Source: Acidimicrobiaceae bacterium (lineage in GTDB: Bacteria > Actinomycetota > Acidimicrobiia > Acidimicrobiales > Ilumatobacteraceae). From it: a stretch of 43,567 nt of DNA. The notes under the pieces were generated by a model that was given only the letters and a program-made list of their open reading frames with translations, searched no databases and was not told the DNA's origin. Where the stretch lies: contig CANKZL010000001.1 of assembly GCA_947488385.1 (NCBI GenBank), positions 1 to 43,567 on the forward strand, given 5' to 3'. Positions 8,675-17,847 of this stretch are shown here, one piece after another (the stretch's first letter is position 1; every line of letters begins with the position of its first letter). A program made the position numbers and the translations under genes.

Positions 8675-9121
8675 TCAACGAGCCTTGGCGTGCGGAATCT
8701 CAAGCACCTTTGGTGATTGCGCCGCATGTGGATGTTCTGCACCTGGATAAACCTGCAACTTCTTAATCATCTGTCGACCAAGTGAACCTTTTGGCAACAT
8801 GCCACGAATCGAACGGCGAATTGCATCGCCCGGTTTGCGACCAAGCAAGTTTGCGTATGTTTCAGACTTGAGACCACCTGGGTAACCCGAATAGTCATAG
8901 ACCATTTCGCGATCAGCCTTGCCTGAGGTAAGGACAATCTTCGATGCGTTGATGATCACAACATGATCACCCGTGTCCATGCTTGGTGTGTACATCGGCT
9001 TGTGCTTGCCGCGAAGCAACGTTGCGACTTCTGTGCAAAGACGACCGAGAACTAAACCTTCTGCGTCGATGATGTGCCAAGCACGCTGCACATCGGTTGG
9101 TTTTGCTGAATAAGTACGCAT
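8675..9121 (-). CDS. rplM: 50S ribosomal protein L13
   Basis: The 148-residue product has L13 signatures: WHIIDAEGLVLGRLCTEVATLLRGKHKP near the N-terminus and AIRRSIRGMLPKGSLGRQMIKKLQVYPG. It is an early assembly protein of the large subunit. The ATG is preceded by AGGA with 7-nt spacing. A 135-bp spacer separates it from truA and holds a candidate promoter and inverted repeat. Confidence 0.98.
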   Translation of the reverse strand: MRTYSAKPTDVQRAWHIIDAEGLVLGRLCTEVATLLRGKHKPMYTPSMDTGDHVVIINASKIVLTSGKADREMVYDYSGYPGGLKSETYANLLGRKPGDAIRRSIRGMLPKGSLGRQMIKKLQVYPGAEHPHAAQSPKVLEIPHAKAR

Positions 9122-9192
9122 AAAGAAATCCTCAAAAAATTAAATATTGCAACCGCCAGAGAGCATTTCGCACCCGTTTTAACGGCCTAGTA

Positions 9193-9222
9193 AGGATAGG
9201 GCCGAAAACCCGAGATTCACAA
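9193..9222 (-). promoter_or_regulatory. Candidate promoter for rplM-rpsI
   Basis: On the minus strand, TTGTGA and TATCCT are separated by 18 nt, each matching 4 of 6 consensus positions of a housekeeping promoter. The predicted start lies near 9186, giving a leader of about 65 nt before rplM. Position and spacing are seen; activity is inferred. Confidence 0.35.
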
Positions 9223-9229
9223 TCGGCCC
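9199..9229 (-). promoter_or_regulatory. Inverted repeat in the truA-rplM spacer
   Basis: The arms GGGCCGA and TCGGCCC are perfectly complementary over 7 bp and flank a 17-nt loop. It overlaps the candidate rplM promoter, so it could be a weak terminator for the upstream operon or an operator-like element. There is no U-tract after it in the minus-strand RNA. Confidence 0.35.
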
Positions 9230-9256
9230 AAGCAAAATATGGGCTTTACCCGCTGC

Positions 9257-10099
9257 CTAAACGGCCCGATCAGTTAGATCGCTCGGATACCCAACTTCTG
9301 TCAGAAATAAACCTTGTGGCGGGGCTAACTGCGACGCCTCGGCGCGATCGCCCGATCGAATCAGCGCCATCATGTCACTGCTGGGTCTCTTTCGTGCACC
9401 GATTTCAATAAATGTGCCAACCAGCGACCGAACCATTTGGTGACAAAACGCGTTGGCCCGAATATCAAACCTGAACACTGAGTCGCCCACATCTTTCCAG
9501 CTTGCTTGCATCACATGCCTACGCAACGACTTCTCACGCACAATTTCGCCCGTCGCATCTTGCAATTCAGAACCCTCGAGGTCAGGTTCATTATCGGGTT
9601 TCGGTCTGCGACAAAACGCAGAAAAATCATGGGTACCGATTATCGGATCGCAAGCCAACTGCATCGCATGCAAATTCAATGGAGCAATCACATGCCAAGC
9701 CGATGACACTTTAAACGGATCTGGAAAGTCGGCGTTGTAAACGAAATATTGGTAGTGACGCCAAATGGCCGAGAAGCGGGCGTGAAAGTCGGCGCTCGCC
9801 CACGCAATTTCTTTGACGATGATTTCTGGGCCGCAAAGTGAATTCAGTTGCTTGCGTAATGTCGGCAATTCACAATGTGCAGGCACATCACAACTAACCA
9901 CCTGTGCTTTCGCGTGAACCCCAGCATCGGTACGACCAGCCGAGACAAGTGGAATCGGCTGTTGAAATATTTGTTGCAACGATTCGCCGAGGCTGCCTGC
10001 GACCGTGCTTACTCTCGGGTTAATCGCAAAACCGTGAAACGGCGTGCCGTCATAGGCCACGATCATTCGTACACGACGCATCAACTTTGACGCAGTCAC
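9257..10099 (-). CDS. truA: tRNA pseudouridine(38-40) synthase TruA
   Basis: This 280-residue product isomerises uridines 38-40 in the tRNA anticodon arm. The catalytic aspartate is D58 in AGRTDAGVHA, and the N-terminal strand VRMIVAYDGTPFHGFA and the later CHQMVRSLVGTFIEIG segment are family landmarks. It lies 54 bp after rplQ, the standard actinobacterial position, and is the last gene of the large ribosomal cluster before the L13-S9 unit. Confidence 0.97.
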   Translation of the reverse strand: MTASKLMRRVRMIVAYDGTPFHGFAINPRVSTVAGSLGESLQQIFQQPIPLVSAGRTDAGVHAKAQVVSCDVPAHCELPTLRKQLNSLCGPEIIVKEIAWASADFHARFSAIWRHYQYFVYNADFPDPFKVSSAWHVIAPLNLHAMQLACDPIIGTHDFSAFCRRPKPDNEPDLEGSELQDATGEIVREKSLRRHVMQASWKDVGDSVFRFDIRANAFCHQMVRSLVGTFIEIGARKRPSSDMMALIRSGDRAEASQLAPPQGLFLTEVGYPSDLTDRAV

Positions 10100-10153
10100 T
10101 GTGCTGAACCGTTTTGGTCGAGTCTGAATTCGACGCTAAGAAATATTTGCGAA

Positions 10154-10525
10154 CTAAATAAGTTCGATACGCGCCATTGGAGCGTTGTCGCCATGGCGTG
10201 GACCAAGCTTCAAAATGCGAAGGTATCCACCGTTGCGCTCCAAGTACCTTGGGGCGACAACATTGACAAGTTTGTTAGTCATTTCTTTGTCGCGCAAGTA
10301 GCTCTGAATTTGACGAATGCGGTGAACTCGCATCGGGCTGGTGCCCTGCGCTTTCTTTGCTTTCGTGATCAACTTTTCGGCAATCGGGCGAAGCGCCTTT
10401 GCCTTTGACTCTGTTGTCACGATGCCTTCGGCAGCAAACAACGACGATGCAAGGTTTGCCATCATCAGTTTTTCGTGCGACGAGCTACCACCAAAACTTG
10501 GTCCGCGGCGTGGTCTTCCTGGCAT
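10154..10525 (-). CDS. rplQ: 50S ribosomal protein L17
   Basis: The 123-residue product starts MPGRPRRGPSFGGSSSHEKL, a slight variant of the usual L17 N-terminus, and contains FAAEGIVTTESKAKALRPIAEKLITKAK. The C-terminus GGYLRILKLGPRHGDNAPMARIEL is typical. It follows rpoA after 53 bp. It has no long C-terminal extension, unlike L17 from some actinobacteria. Confidence 0.98.
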   Translation of the reverse strand: MPGRPRRGPSFGGSSSHEKLMMANLASSLFAAEGIVTTESKAKALRPIAEKLITKAKKAQGTSPMRVHRIRQIQSYLRDKEMTNKLVNVVAPRYLERNGGYLRILKLGPRHGDNAPMARIELI

Positions 10526-10578
10526 ATTGAATCGTCTCCCTGTCTAATTTATTTCAGTTCGTTATTTAACTTTGGCGC

Positions 10579-11511
10579 TCAGATTCGCAATGAGAGACCG
10601 CGCTCATCAAGCTTTTGCTTGATTTCGTCCAGGCTCTTCTGACCGAAGTTAGTGATGTTCATTAAGTCTTCTTCTGAGCGAGTAAGCAACTCGCCAATTG
10701 TGTTTACTTGACCGCGCTTCAAGCAGTTGCGTGGACGCTCTGACAAGTCAAGATCTTCGATTGGCAAGTCCAAGTCGCCTGCGCCACTTGAGTAACCGGA
10801 AACTTCACCAAGTTCAAGAGCAACTGGCTCTGCGGTGAGGTTTGCCACAAGATCTACGAGTGAACGAAGTGTTGCGCCTGCTGAAGCCAGCGAGTCAACC
10901 GGTGTGATTGAGCCGTCTGTCTCGATATCGATAATCAAGTTGTCGTAGTTAGTTGATTGCTCAACGCGTGTCGGCACAACTTCAAAAGTCACGCGACGAA
11001 TCGGTGAGAAAATTGCATCGATTGGAATCACACCAATCGTCTTGCGGGCACCGTCACGATCTGACGACATGTAGCCCTTGCCGCGCTCAACTGTCAGGTC
11101 AAACACAAGCTTGCCCTTTGCTGAGAGAGTGGCGATCTTTTGTGACTTGTTCAAAATCTCGATATCTGATGGTGCTTGAAGGTCGCCAGCGGTGAGATCC
11201 ATTGGGCCTTTCACGTCTACATGAATGACAACTGGGTCATCTGAAGTGGACTGCAAAACGATGTCTTTCAAATTGAGGATGATTTCAGTTACATCTTGCG
11301 TAACGCCCTCGATGGTGTCGAATTCATGCAATGCTGATTCGAACTTGACAAAAGTGATTGCCGCACCAGGGATCGACGACAACAACATTCGGCGCAACGA
11401 GTTGCCGATTGTGTGGCCAAGACCTGGCTCGAGTGGTCCAACCGAAAACTTCTGACGGTTGTTTTCTGGTGAGCCGATTGGTTCGACTATTGGGCGCTGG
11501 ATTACAAGCAT
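10579..11511 (-). CDS. rpoA: DNA-directed RNA polymerase subunit alpha
   Basis: The 310-residue subunit nucleates polymerase assembly as a dimer. The N-terminal domain has the dimerisation segment LGHTIGNSLRRMLLSSIPGAA near residues 30-50. After an acidic linker the C-terminal domain (about 240-310) contains the helix-hairpin-helix NTIGELLTRSEEDLMNITNFGQKSLDEI that contacts UP elements and activators. The ATG is preceded by GAGGAGAAATC. It follows rpsD by 30 bp. Confidence 0.98.
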   Translation of the reverse strand: MLVIQRPIVEPIGSPENNRQKFSVGPLEPGLGHTIGNSLRRMLLSSIPGAAITFVKFESALHEFDTIEGVTQDVTEIILNLKDIVLQSTSDDPVVIHVDVKGPMDLTAGDLQAPSDIEILNKSQKIATLSAKGKLVFDLTVERGKGYMSSDRDGARKTIGVIPIDAIFSPIRRVTFEVVPTRVEQSTNYDNLIIDIETDGSITPVDSLASAGATLRSLVDLVANLTAEPVALELGEVSGYSSGAGDLDLPIEDLDLSERPRNCLKRGQVNTIGELLTRSEEDLMNITNFGQKSLDEIKQKLDERGLSLRI

Positions 11512-11541
11512 GATTTCTCCTCAGACCATTCTTTTTGGGGA

Positions 11542-12159
11542 TTACTTTGAATAAAGCTCAACGATTAATTGTTCACGTACAGGCACATCAATTTGCTCAC
11601 GAACAGGCAACTCACGCACCGTGACTTGCTTGCCGGCTTCGGCAACATCAAGCCATGCCACAACCTTGCGGTCAAGCGTGTCGATGTTGTGCTGAATGAC
11701 GATCATGTTGCTGCCCTTTTCTGACAGTGTCACGACTTCACCCTTTTGCAATGTGTATGACGGGATATCTACTCGTTTGCCATCGACCTTGATGAGCCCA
11801 TGACTTACGAACTGGCGCGCTTGCGGACGAGATGCCGCCCAACCTGCGCGATAAACCACGTTGTCGAGGCGTGTTTCCAAAAGGCGCAACAAGTTTTCAC
11901 CTGTCGGACCAGTCAAACGAACTGACCTCTTATATAGGTTGCGGAATTGACGCTCAAGAAGACCGTAGATGAACTTTGCCTTCTGCTTTTCTTGCATCTG
12001 GGCTAGGTATTCGCTACCTGCACCCTTGCGGCGTGAACGGCCGTGGTGACCTGGTGGAAACGGGCGACGCTCAAGAGCTTTTGAACCCTTGGTGTTTTCA
12101 AAAATGTTCACACCAAGACGGCGCGAAATACGAACTTTTGGACCTGTATAGCGAGCCAT
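11542..12159 (-). CDS. rpsD: 30S ribosomal protein S4 (zinc-free form)
   Basis: The 205-residue protein has the N-terminal RNA-binding domain from MARYTGPKVRISRRLG and the S4 domain from ENLLRLLETRLDNVVYRAGWAASRPQARQFVSHG. S4 initiates 30S assembly and in some bacteria autoregulates its operon. There is no N-terminal CxxC-type zinc site, so this is the C-minus form. It lies between rpsK and rpoA. Confidence 0.98.
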   Translation of the reverse strand: MARYTGPKVRISRRLGVNIFENTKGSKALERRPFPPGHHGRSRRKGAGSEYLAQMQEKQKAKFIYGLLERQFRNLYKRSVRLTGPTGENLLRLLETRLDNVVYRAGWAASRPQARQFVSHGLIKVDGKRVDIPSYTLQKGEVVTLSEKGSNMIVIQHNIDTLDRKVVAWLDVAEAGKQVTVRELPVREQIDVPVREQLIVELYSK

Positions 12160-12162
12160 GAG

Positions 12163-12558
12163 TTATGGTCTCTTTCTCTTTGGCTGACGACAGCCGTTAT
12201 GCGGAACTGGTGAAAGATCTTTGATTCCAGAAACTTCGATGCCAAGGTTTTGAATCTGACGCAACGCTGTGTCACGACCAGAGCCTGGACCTTTTACATG
12301 CACTTCTGCGCGACGAAGACCAAGTTCCATCGCTGCTCGACCAGCCTTCTCGGCCGCCATTTGTGCGGCGAACGGTGTCGACTTGCGTGAACCACTGAAG
12401 CCAACGCCACCAGCAGATGCCCACGAAATTACATTGCCTTCGGTGTCAGTCACCGAAACAATCGTGTTGTTAAAAGTGCTCTTGATATGGACAATGCCCG
12501 ATGAGACATTGCGACGCTCGCGCTTGCGCTTGCGACTTCCGACTTTTGCTTCAGCCAT
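12163..12558 (-). CDS. rpsK: 30S ribosomal protein S11
   Basis: The 131-residue product contains [18 protein letters not shown] and the C-terminal hallmark [16 protein letters not shown] of S11, a platform protein near the Shine-Dalgarno helix. A ribosome-binding site (TGAGGAAG) lies in the last codons of rpsM, and the ATG is 2 nt after the rpsM stop. Confidence 0.98.
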   Translation of the reverse strand: MAEAKVGSRKRKRERRNVSSGIVHIKSTFNNTIVSVTDTEGNVISWASAGGVGFSGSRKSTPFAAQMAAEKAGRAAMELGLRRAEVHVKGPGSGRDTALRQIQNLGIEVSGIKDLSPVPHNGCRQPKRKRP

Positions 12559-12560
12559 GG

Positions 12561-12941
12561 TTACTTCCTCACTGCAATCTTCTTATTAGCGACTGTCTTC
12601 TTCGGGCCCTTGCGAGTGCGCGCATTTGTGTGCGTGCGCTGACCACGAACCGGAAGGCCCTTGCGATGGCGCGTGCCCTGATATGAACCAATCTCAATCT
12701 TGCGTTTGATGTCTGTCTGCACATTGCGACGGCGATCACCTTCAACGCTCAAATTATTTTCGATAAACATACGAATCTTGTTGACTTCAGAGTCTGTCAA
12801 GTCGCGAACGCGGGTGTCTGGATTGATACCAGTTTCGCTGCAAAGTTTCTTCGCAGTCGTGCGACCAATTCCGAATATGTAGGTAAGACCAATCTCGAGG
12901 CGCTTCTCGCGCGGAATGTCTACTCCTGAAATACGTGCCAT
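12561..12941 (-). CDS. rpsM: 30S ribosomal protein S13
   Basis: The 126-residue product starts [19 protein letters not shown] and contains [14 protein letters not shown], a helix-two-turn-helix landmark. The basic tail has [17 protein letters not shown], which contacts P-site tRNA. S13 forms the head bridge to the 50S subunit. It follows rpmJ by 14 nt. Confidence 0.98.
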   Translation of the reverse strand: MARISGVDIPREKRLEIGLTYIFGIGRTTAKKLCSETGINPDTRVRDLTDSEVNKIRMFIENNLSVEGDRRRNVQTDIKRKIEIGSYQGTRHRKGLPVRGQRTHTNARTRKGPKKTVANKKIAVRK

Positions 12942-12955
12942 CTTGTCTCTCTCGC

Positions 12956-13069
12956 TCAGCCTTGACGTTGCTTATGACGTGGGTTTTCGCAAATCACCAT
13001 TACGCGACCGTGCCGACGAATGATCTTGCACTTCTCGCATATTTTTTTAACACTGGTTCTTACTTTCAC
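12956..13069 (-). CDS. rpmJ: 50S ribosomal protein L36 (zinc-binding)
   Basis: This is a 37-codon gene with a GTG start. The translation begins [19 protein letters not shown] and ends in [10 protein letters not shown]. The zinc ribbon C-x2-C-x12-C-x4-H is intact (C11, C14, C27, H32), so this is the C-plus form. An AGAAGG ribosome-binding site follows the infA stop. The infA-rpmJ-rpsM order is canonical. Confidence 0.96.
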   Translation of the reverse strand: MKVRTSVKKICEKCKIIRRHGRVMVICENPRHKQRQG

Positions 13070-13080
13070 TGCACGCCTTC

Positions 13081-13305
13081 TTATTTAAATCGATATGTAA
13101 TACGACCTCTTGTGAGGTCATACGGTGTTAGCTCTACTTGCACTTTGTCCCCGGGAAGAATTCGAATGTAATTCATTCGCATCTTTCCTGAAATATGAGC
13201 CAAAACCGTGTGTCCGTTTTCTAACTCGACTCGAAACATTGCGTTGGGTAGGGATTCAGTAATCTTGCCTTCCAGCACGATTGCATCTTCCTTATTTTTG
13301 GGCAA
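13081..13305 (-). CDS. infA: Translation initiation factor IF-1
   Basis: The 74-residue OB-fold protein contains [20 protein letters not shown] and ends [17 protein letters not shown], matching IF-1, which blocks the A site during initiation. The start codon is TTG, supported by GGAGAAAC immediately upstream and by alignment of the first residues MPKNKEDAI with the family. It directly precedes rpmJ. Confidence 0.97.
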   Translation of the reverse strand: MPKNKEDAIVLEGKITESLPNAMFRVELENGHTVLAHISGKMRMNYIRILPGDKVQVELTPYDLTRGRITYRFK

Positions 13306-13380
13306 AGTTTCTCCGAACGAATTCTGGTTTTTTCTCTTATTGCCCGACGGTCCGAAGACCGTTTAGGGCGACTAGTCAGG

Positions 13381-14043
13381 CTATCGGCGAAGGCCAGTTT
13401 CAACCACTGTTTTTATGCGGTCAAAGACCTCATCTGGCGTGCCCAAGCCGTCTACGACATGCAAAGAACCCCGTCCCCCGTAGTAGGAAATCAACGGTGC
13501 CGTCTGGTTCTCATAGACATCTAATCGATGGTTGATCGCCGCCGAAGTGTCATCTGTGCGCTGAACCACCGTGCCGCCACACTTGGCGCACTTCCATGGG
13601 CTTGGCTCTTTGCCTGTTGCCGTATAAATAGCGTCGCACGACTCACAAGTACGTCGAGAAGAAAGTCGCCCGACAACTACTTCGCGCTTGACGTCTAGAT
13701 CAATCACAAAACCCACTGGCCTGGCTTGAGTCAACTCGTCAAAGGCCGTCGCTTGACCGATCGTACGCGGGAAACCATCTAACACGAAGCCTGCGGTGCG
13801 CGCATCTTCTTGGCCGATTCGTCCTTGAACCAAAGACACCATCAAACCGTCATCAACTAATTCGCCACGGTCCAACACTGTTTTTGCCGCACGACCAACT
13901 ACTGAATCTTGCTTTACCGCGTTGCGCAACATCTCGCCAGTTGAAATATGTGGGACTGCAAAATATTTTGCGAGTCGAGCACTCTGCGTGCCTTTGCCGG
14001 CGCCTTGACGACCGAACATTATTATTCTCACTCCAGCACTCAT
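13381..14043 (-). CDS. adk: Adenylate kinase, long-LID zinc form
   Basis: The 220-residue enzyme balances AMP, ADP and ATP. The P-loop GRQGAGKGTQ spans 11-20 (the common form is GPPGAGKGTQ). The DGFPRT motif lies near 89-94. The LID has four cysteines at C133, C136, C152 and C155, a structural zinc site that is usual in Gram-positive and actinobacterial enzymes. It follows secY by 59 bp. The methionine aminopeptidase gene often found next to adk in this cluster is absent. Confidence 0.98.
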   Translation of the reverse strand: MSAGVRIIMFGRQGAGKGTQSARLAKYFAVPHISTGEMLRNAVKQDSVVGRAAKTVLDRGELVDDGLMVSLVQGRIGQEDARTAGFVLDGFPRTIGQATAFDELTQARPVGFVIDLDVKREVVVGRLSSRRTCESCDAIYTATGKEPSPWKCAKCGGTVVQRTDDTSAAINHRLDVYENQTAPLISYYGGRGSLHVVDGLGTPDEVFDRIKTVVETGLRR

Positions 14044-14102
14044 GAGTTTTTATTCCGATCCTGTGGCCAATAAAACGTTGTTCGTCGCTACGTGATTCGC
14101 AA

Positions 14103-15422
14103 TTATTGCTTTAGGAAACCTTCATAATTTCGTTGCATGAGCTGACTATCGATCTGGCGCATCAGTTCAAGTGCAACACCGACCGCAATCAAAACCGTTG
14201 TGCCTGCGAATGGGAAAGAACTCACGTTTCCGACCCACAAAACTATGTACGGCAAGATCGCAATTACCGCAACAAAAGTTGCACCTGGCAACGTGATGCG
14301 ATTGACGGTCTTGGCCAAGAATGATTCGGTCTGCTGACCCGGACGAATACCGGGGATAAACCCGCCCTGCTTACGCAACTGATCGGCTTGACGAATCGGG
14401 TCAAACGCAATCGAGTTATAGAAATAAGCAAAAGCAATAATCAAAAGTGCAAAAACCGTCACATACAAAAGGTTCTGACTGTTGATCAAGTATTGATCCA
14501 CGAAGCGAGCGATTGAACCGCGCCAGCCTTCACCGCTGCCCAACATGTTCGACATCAAAACTGGCAACAGCAACACCGAGCTTGCAAAGATGATCGGCAC
14601 AACACCCGATTGGTTTACTTTTAACGGAATATAAGTGCTTTGCCCGCCGTACATTTTGCGACCAACAACTCGTTTGGCAAATTGCACCGGCAGACGACGC
14701 TGACCCAACTCAACTCGAACAACAGCGAAAATAATCGCGATCGTCAACGCCACCAAGATTGCGAACACAACTGTTTTGCGTGTCTGCAGAAGCGAGTAAT
14801 AGCCGTATGGTAAGTCGCTGACCACCGAGGCAAAAATAACCATCGACATACCGTTTCCAATACCGCGTTGGCTGATCAACTCTCCGAGCCACATCAAAAG
14901 TGCTGTACCTGCAACCAACGATGGAATCACAAGCAACGCTCTTGGCATAAACGGATCGAGCAAAACAACATCTGGTGTATTACCGCTTGCTCCGAAAAAA
15001 GCCGAGCCCCGACCTTGGCCGAAGATAAACGTCAGACCAGCACCCTGCAACGTGGCGATACCAATTGCCACATAGCGAGTCCATTGAGTAATTTTTCGTT
15101 GACCAGTTGCCCCTTCTTGCTGCCACTGTTCAAGCTTGGGAATCACGACCGTCAAAACCTGCATGATGATGCTGGCTGTGATGTACGGCATGATTCCGAG
15201 AGCAAAAATCGAGAAACTGCCAAACGCGCCGCCCGAAAACAAGTTCAAGAAACCGAGTGCACCTTGAGACTTAGAGGCTTCACGCAATTGGCTCACGGCT
15301 TGGGCATCTACACCCGGCACTCGCAGCGAAACACCAAGTCGATATATGAGCAGCATCGCCAAAGTAAACAGAATCTTGTTGCGAAGTTCTGTGACCTTAA
15401 AGATGTTGCCAATTTTTGCCAA
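14103..15422 (-). CDS. secY: Preprotein translocase subunit SecY
   Basis: The 439-residue membrane protein forms the Sec channel with SecE and SecG. I see about ten hydrophobic segments, the first in KILFTLAMLLIYRLG near residues 17-31, plus the plug-proximal GGAFGSFSIFALGIMPYITASII and the cytosolic loop IRPGQQTESFLAKTVNRITLPGA. It ends with LMQRNYEGFLKQ, typical of SecY. It follows rplO by 43 bp. Confidence 0.98.
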   Translation of the reverse strand: MAKIGNIFKVTELRNKILFTLAMLLIYRLGVSLRVPGVDAQAVSQLREASKSQGALGFLNLFSGGAFGSFSIFALGIMPYITASIIMQVLTVVIPKLEQWQQEGATGQRKITQWTRYVAIGIATLQGAGLTFIFGQGRGSAFFGASGNTPDVVLLDPFMPRALLVIPSLVAGTALLMWLGELISQRGIGNGMSMVIFASVVSDLPYGYYSLLQTRKTVVFAILVALTIAIIFAVVRVELGQRRLPVQFAKRVVGRKMYGGQSTYIPLKVNQSGVVPIIFASSVLLLPVLMSNMLGSGEGWRGSIARFVDQYLINSQNLLYVTVFALLIIAFAYFYNSIAFDPIRQADQLRKQGGFIPGIRPGQQTESFLAKTVNRITLPGATFVAVIAILPYIVLWVGNVSSFPFAGTTVLIAVGVALELMRQIDSQLMQRNYEGFLKQ

Positions 15423-15465
15423 GATGATTCCTCTTTTTTATATAAGCAGGACGATTCGAACTGTA

Positions 15466-15954
15466 CTAGCGGTTGGTGAACTGACTGCCCTTGGCTGGAG
15501 GTCGCACGCCCTTGAATGATGGTGGCAAGATAACTACTGACCCACCCGCAGCGACAATTGCTTCTTGTGCCGACTTCGAAACTGCGTGAGCCGAGACTTT
15601 TACTGCACGAGTGATTTTGCCGCGACCCAGAACTTTAATCATCTGGCCTTTGTGCGCAACTCCACCCGATACAAGTTTCGCTGGATCTACTTCGCTCGCG
15701 CCAAGTGAATCAATCGCGTCAAGGTTTACCGCGTAGTACTCAACACGGAAGGGGTTATTGAAACCCTTCAACTTTGGTACGCGTTGCTTAAGTGGCATTT
15801 GTCCACCTTCGAAACCGCGGGCAACTGTGTTACGTGCGTATTGACCTTTGGTACCACGACCTGCAGTTTTTCCGCCCTTGCCGCCGGTTCCACGACCGAC
15901 ACGCTTTGGCTTCTTACGTGCTCCGTAGCGAGGCCCGATTTGATCTACGCGCAT
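15466..15954 (-). CDS. rplO: 50S ribosomal protein L15
   Basis: The 162-residue product opens with the glycine- and arginine-rich segment RVGRGTGGKGGKTAGRGTKGQ, followed by FEGGQMPLKQRVPKLKGF, both diagnostic. L15 joins late in 50S assembly. Its ATG lies 2 nt after the rpmD stop and it precedes secY. Confidence 0.98.
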   Translation of the reverse strand: MRVDQIGPRYGARKKPKRVGRGTGGKGGKTAGRGTKGQYARNTVARGFEGGQMPLKQRVPKLKGFNNPFRVEYYAVNLDAIDSLGASEVDPAKLVSGGVAHKGQMIKVLGRGKITRAVKVSAHAVSKSAQEAIVAAGGSVVILPPSFKGVRPPAKGSQFTNR

Positions 15955-15956
15955 GT

Positions 15957-16232
15957 TTATGCTCCTTTTCGCGTTACTTCAATAAGGTGAGGAACTCGCG
16001 CGATCATGCCACGAATTTCTGGACGATCTGGAAGAGTGTTGACGTCACCGATTTTGCGCAAACCGAGCGCGCGCATTGTCGCTTTTGTTTTTGGCATGAT
16101 GCCAATTTGTGAGCGCACTTGCCGCACGACAACTGTTGGACCAGTGTGGGTCTTGCGAGTCGCTTTAACTGCGACCGCTTTTTTTGCCACAGCTTTCTTC
16201 GCTGGTTTTGCTGCTTTTTTTGTAACGGCCAT
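15957..16232 (-). CDS. rpmD: 50S ribosomal protein L30 with a Lys/Ala-rich N-terminal extension
   Basis: The L30 core runs from about residue 33 (PTVVVRQVRSQIGI) to the end and includes TKATMRALGLRKIGDVN. Bacterial L30 is normally near 60 residues; this one has 91. The extra ~30 N-terminal residues are almost entirely K, A, V and T (KKAAKPAKKAVAKKAV), resembling histone H1-like tails. The ATG is 2 nt after the rpsE stop, which supports this start, although an internal start cannot be excluded. Confidence 0.93.
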   Translation of the reverse strand: MAVTKKAAKPAKKAVAKKAVAVKATRKTHTGPTVVVRQVRSQIGIMPKTKATMRALGLRKIGDVNTLPDRPEIRGMIARVPHLIEVTRKGA

Positions 16233-16234
16233 GT

Positions 16235-16891
16235 TTACTTAGCTCCAAGACTCGAAATTGTCTTCTTGCGTTCTGTGTAAGCACGCAACATACCTTTTGG
16301 TACGAAATCTTCAGCTGGCAAACCACGACGCTTTGCTACCTCGTCAGGACGTTGCAAGCCCTTCAAACCATTGATAGTTGCTCGAGCAACGTTGATCGCA
16401 TTTGGCGAACCTAAAACTTTTGCCAAAACGTCTTTGATTCCTGCTTCTTCAAGAATGATTCGTGCTGCACCACCGGCGATAACACCGCAACCAGGCGCTG
16501 CTGGCTTCAGCATTACGCGACCAGCACCATTAACGCCGATTGTTGCATGCGTGATCGTTGTTCCAGCAAGGGCCACATGAAAAATGTTTCGCTTTGCCTC
16601 TTCGGTGCCCTTTTGAATTGCCAATGGCACTTCTTTTGCTTTGCCATAACCAAGACCTACTCGACCGTTGCGATCGCCAACTACAACAAGTGCGGTAAAC
16701 GAGAATCGACGACCACCCTTAACAACTTTGGCTACACGATTGATGTGTACAACGCGAGACTCGCCGATTTCTCCGACCTTTGCTGGCGGACGTGGCTCAC
16801 GCTTCTCGCGTGGCTCACGACGATCGCGTCGTTCACGACGACCGGTCTCTTCTGTGCCAGGGATTGCAGGAATCTGATTTACATCGGTCAT
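16235..16891 (-). CDS. rpsE: 30S ribosomal protein S5
   Basis: The 218-residue product has the S5 double-stranded RNA-binding domain starting [27 protein letters not shown], then [16 protein letters not shown]-type motifs and ARATINGLK. About 40 arginine- and proline-rich residues precede the fold ([18 protein letters not shown]), a common actinobacterial feature. The stop of rplR is immediately followed by the ATG (TAAATG), with GGAG upstream. Confidence 0.98.
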   Translation of the reverse strand: MTDVNQIPAIPGTEETGRRERRDRREPREKREPRPPAKVGEIGESRVVHINRVAKVVKGGRRFSFTALVVVGDRNGRVGLGYGKAKEVPLAIQKGTEEAKRNIFHVALAGTTITHATIGVNGAGRVMLKPAAPGCGVIAGGAARIILEEAGIKDVLAKVLGSPNAINVARATINGLKGLQRPDEVAKRRGLPAEDFVPKGMLRAYTERKKTISSLGAK

Positions 16892-17260
16892 TTAGAACTC
16901 CAAGCCTTCTTCTCGAGCAGCTTGTGCTGCTGCTGCAATACGACCGTGATACAAAAATCCACCGCGGTCATAAACAACTTTTGTAACTCCGGCCTGTTTG
17001 GCGCGTTGCGCAACTGCCTTGCCGACTCGCGCTGCAGCCTCGACTGTCGAACCAGATCCTGATTTGCGAAAGTCTGCTTCAAGCGAAGATGCAGCCGCAA
17101 TAGTTCGACCGGCATCATCATCGATCAACTGTGCTGACAAGTGCTTGTTGCTGCGGAAAACTGCCAAACGTGGACGTTCTGCAGTGCCATGAATCTTTTT
17201 GCGCACGCGTCGCTGACGACGCAAGCGTCCTGAGTGTCGTTTTGCTGCTGTGTTAGCCAT
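16892..17260 (-). CDS. rplR: 50S ribosomal protein L18
   Basis: The 122-residue product contains [28 protein letters not shown]-like sequence and ends with [28 protein letters not shown], both L18 hallmarks. L18 binds 5S rRNA. A GGAG site 12 nt before the ATG supports the start. Confidence 0.97.
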   Translation of the reverse strand: MANTAAKRHSGRLRRQRRVRKKIHGTAERPRLAVFRSNKHLSAQLIDDDAGRTIAAASSLEADFRKSGSGSTVEAAARVGKAVAQRAKQAGVTKVVYDRGGFLYHGRIAAAAQAAREEGLEF

Positions 17261-17279
17261 GGTTAAGTCAGTCTCCTAT

Positions 17280-17822
17280 TTACTTCTTGCCGGTCTTGCC
17301 GGCCTTGCGACGGACACGCTCGTTCAAGTAACGAACACCCTTGCCCTTGTAAGGCTCTGGTTTGCGCATGTTACGAATGTTTGCTGCAACTTGGCCGACA
17401 GCTTCTTTGTCATTGCCCTTGATAACGATTTGTGTTTGTGCAGTTACTTCAAAAGTTACGCCTTCAGGCGCTGTGTAGACGATCGGGTGAGAAAAACCAA
17501 GTGCCAACTTCAACTTGTTTGGACCCTGTGCTTCTGCACGGTAACCAACGCCTTGAATGTCGAGCGCCTTCGTATATCCCTGAGTTACACCAATAATCAT
17601 GTTGGACAACAAAGTGCGAGCCAAACCATGTCGTGATCGAGCGTCGCGCTCGTCATTTGCTCGATCAACGAACAAATTGTTTTCTTCGCGACGTGCAGAA
17701 ACACCAACTGGGAGATCTCGCTTCAAAGTGCCTTTTGGACCTTTGATCGTCACTGCTGCGCCAGAGATCGTTACTTCGACCCCTGTCGGCACTGCGAGTG
17801 CTGATTTTCCTATGCGTGACAT
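17280..17822 (-). CDS. rplF: 50S ribosomal protein L6
   Basis: I place the start at the ATG of MSRIGKSALAVPTGVEV, the family N-terminus, giving 180 residues. A GGAG ribosome-binding site lies just upstream, whereas the open frame further upstream overlaps the end of rpsH. The C-terminal motif KPEPYKGKGVRYLNE is diagnostic. L6 sits near the factor-binding site of the 50S subunit. Confidence 0.97.
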   Translation of the reverse strand: MSRIGKSALAVPTGVEVTISGAAVTIKGPKGTLKRDLPVGVSARREENNLFVDRANDERDARSRHGLARTLLSNMIIGVTQGYTKALDIQGVGYRAEAQGPNKLKLALGFSHPIVYTAPEGVTFEVTAQTQIVIKGNDKEAVGQVAANIRNMRKPEPYKGKGVRYLNERVRRKAGKTGKK

Positions 17823-17847
17823 TTTGTTTCTCCGTTCGACTTTCTGA

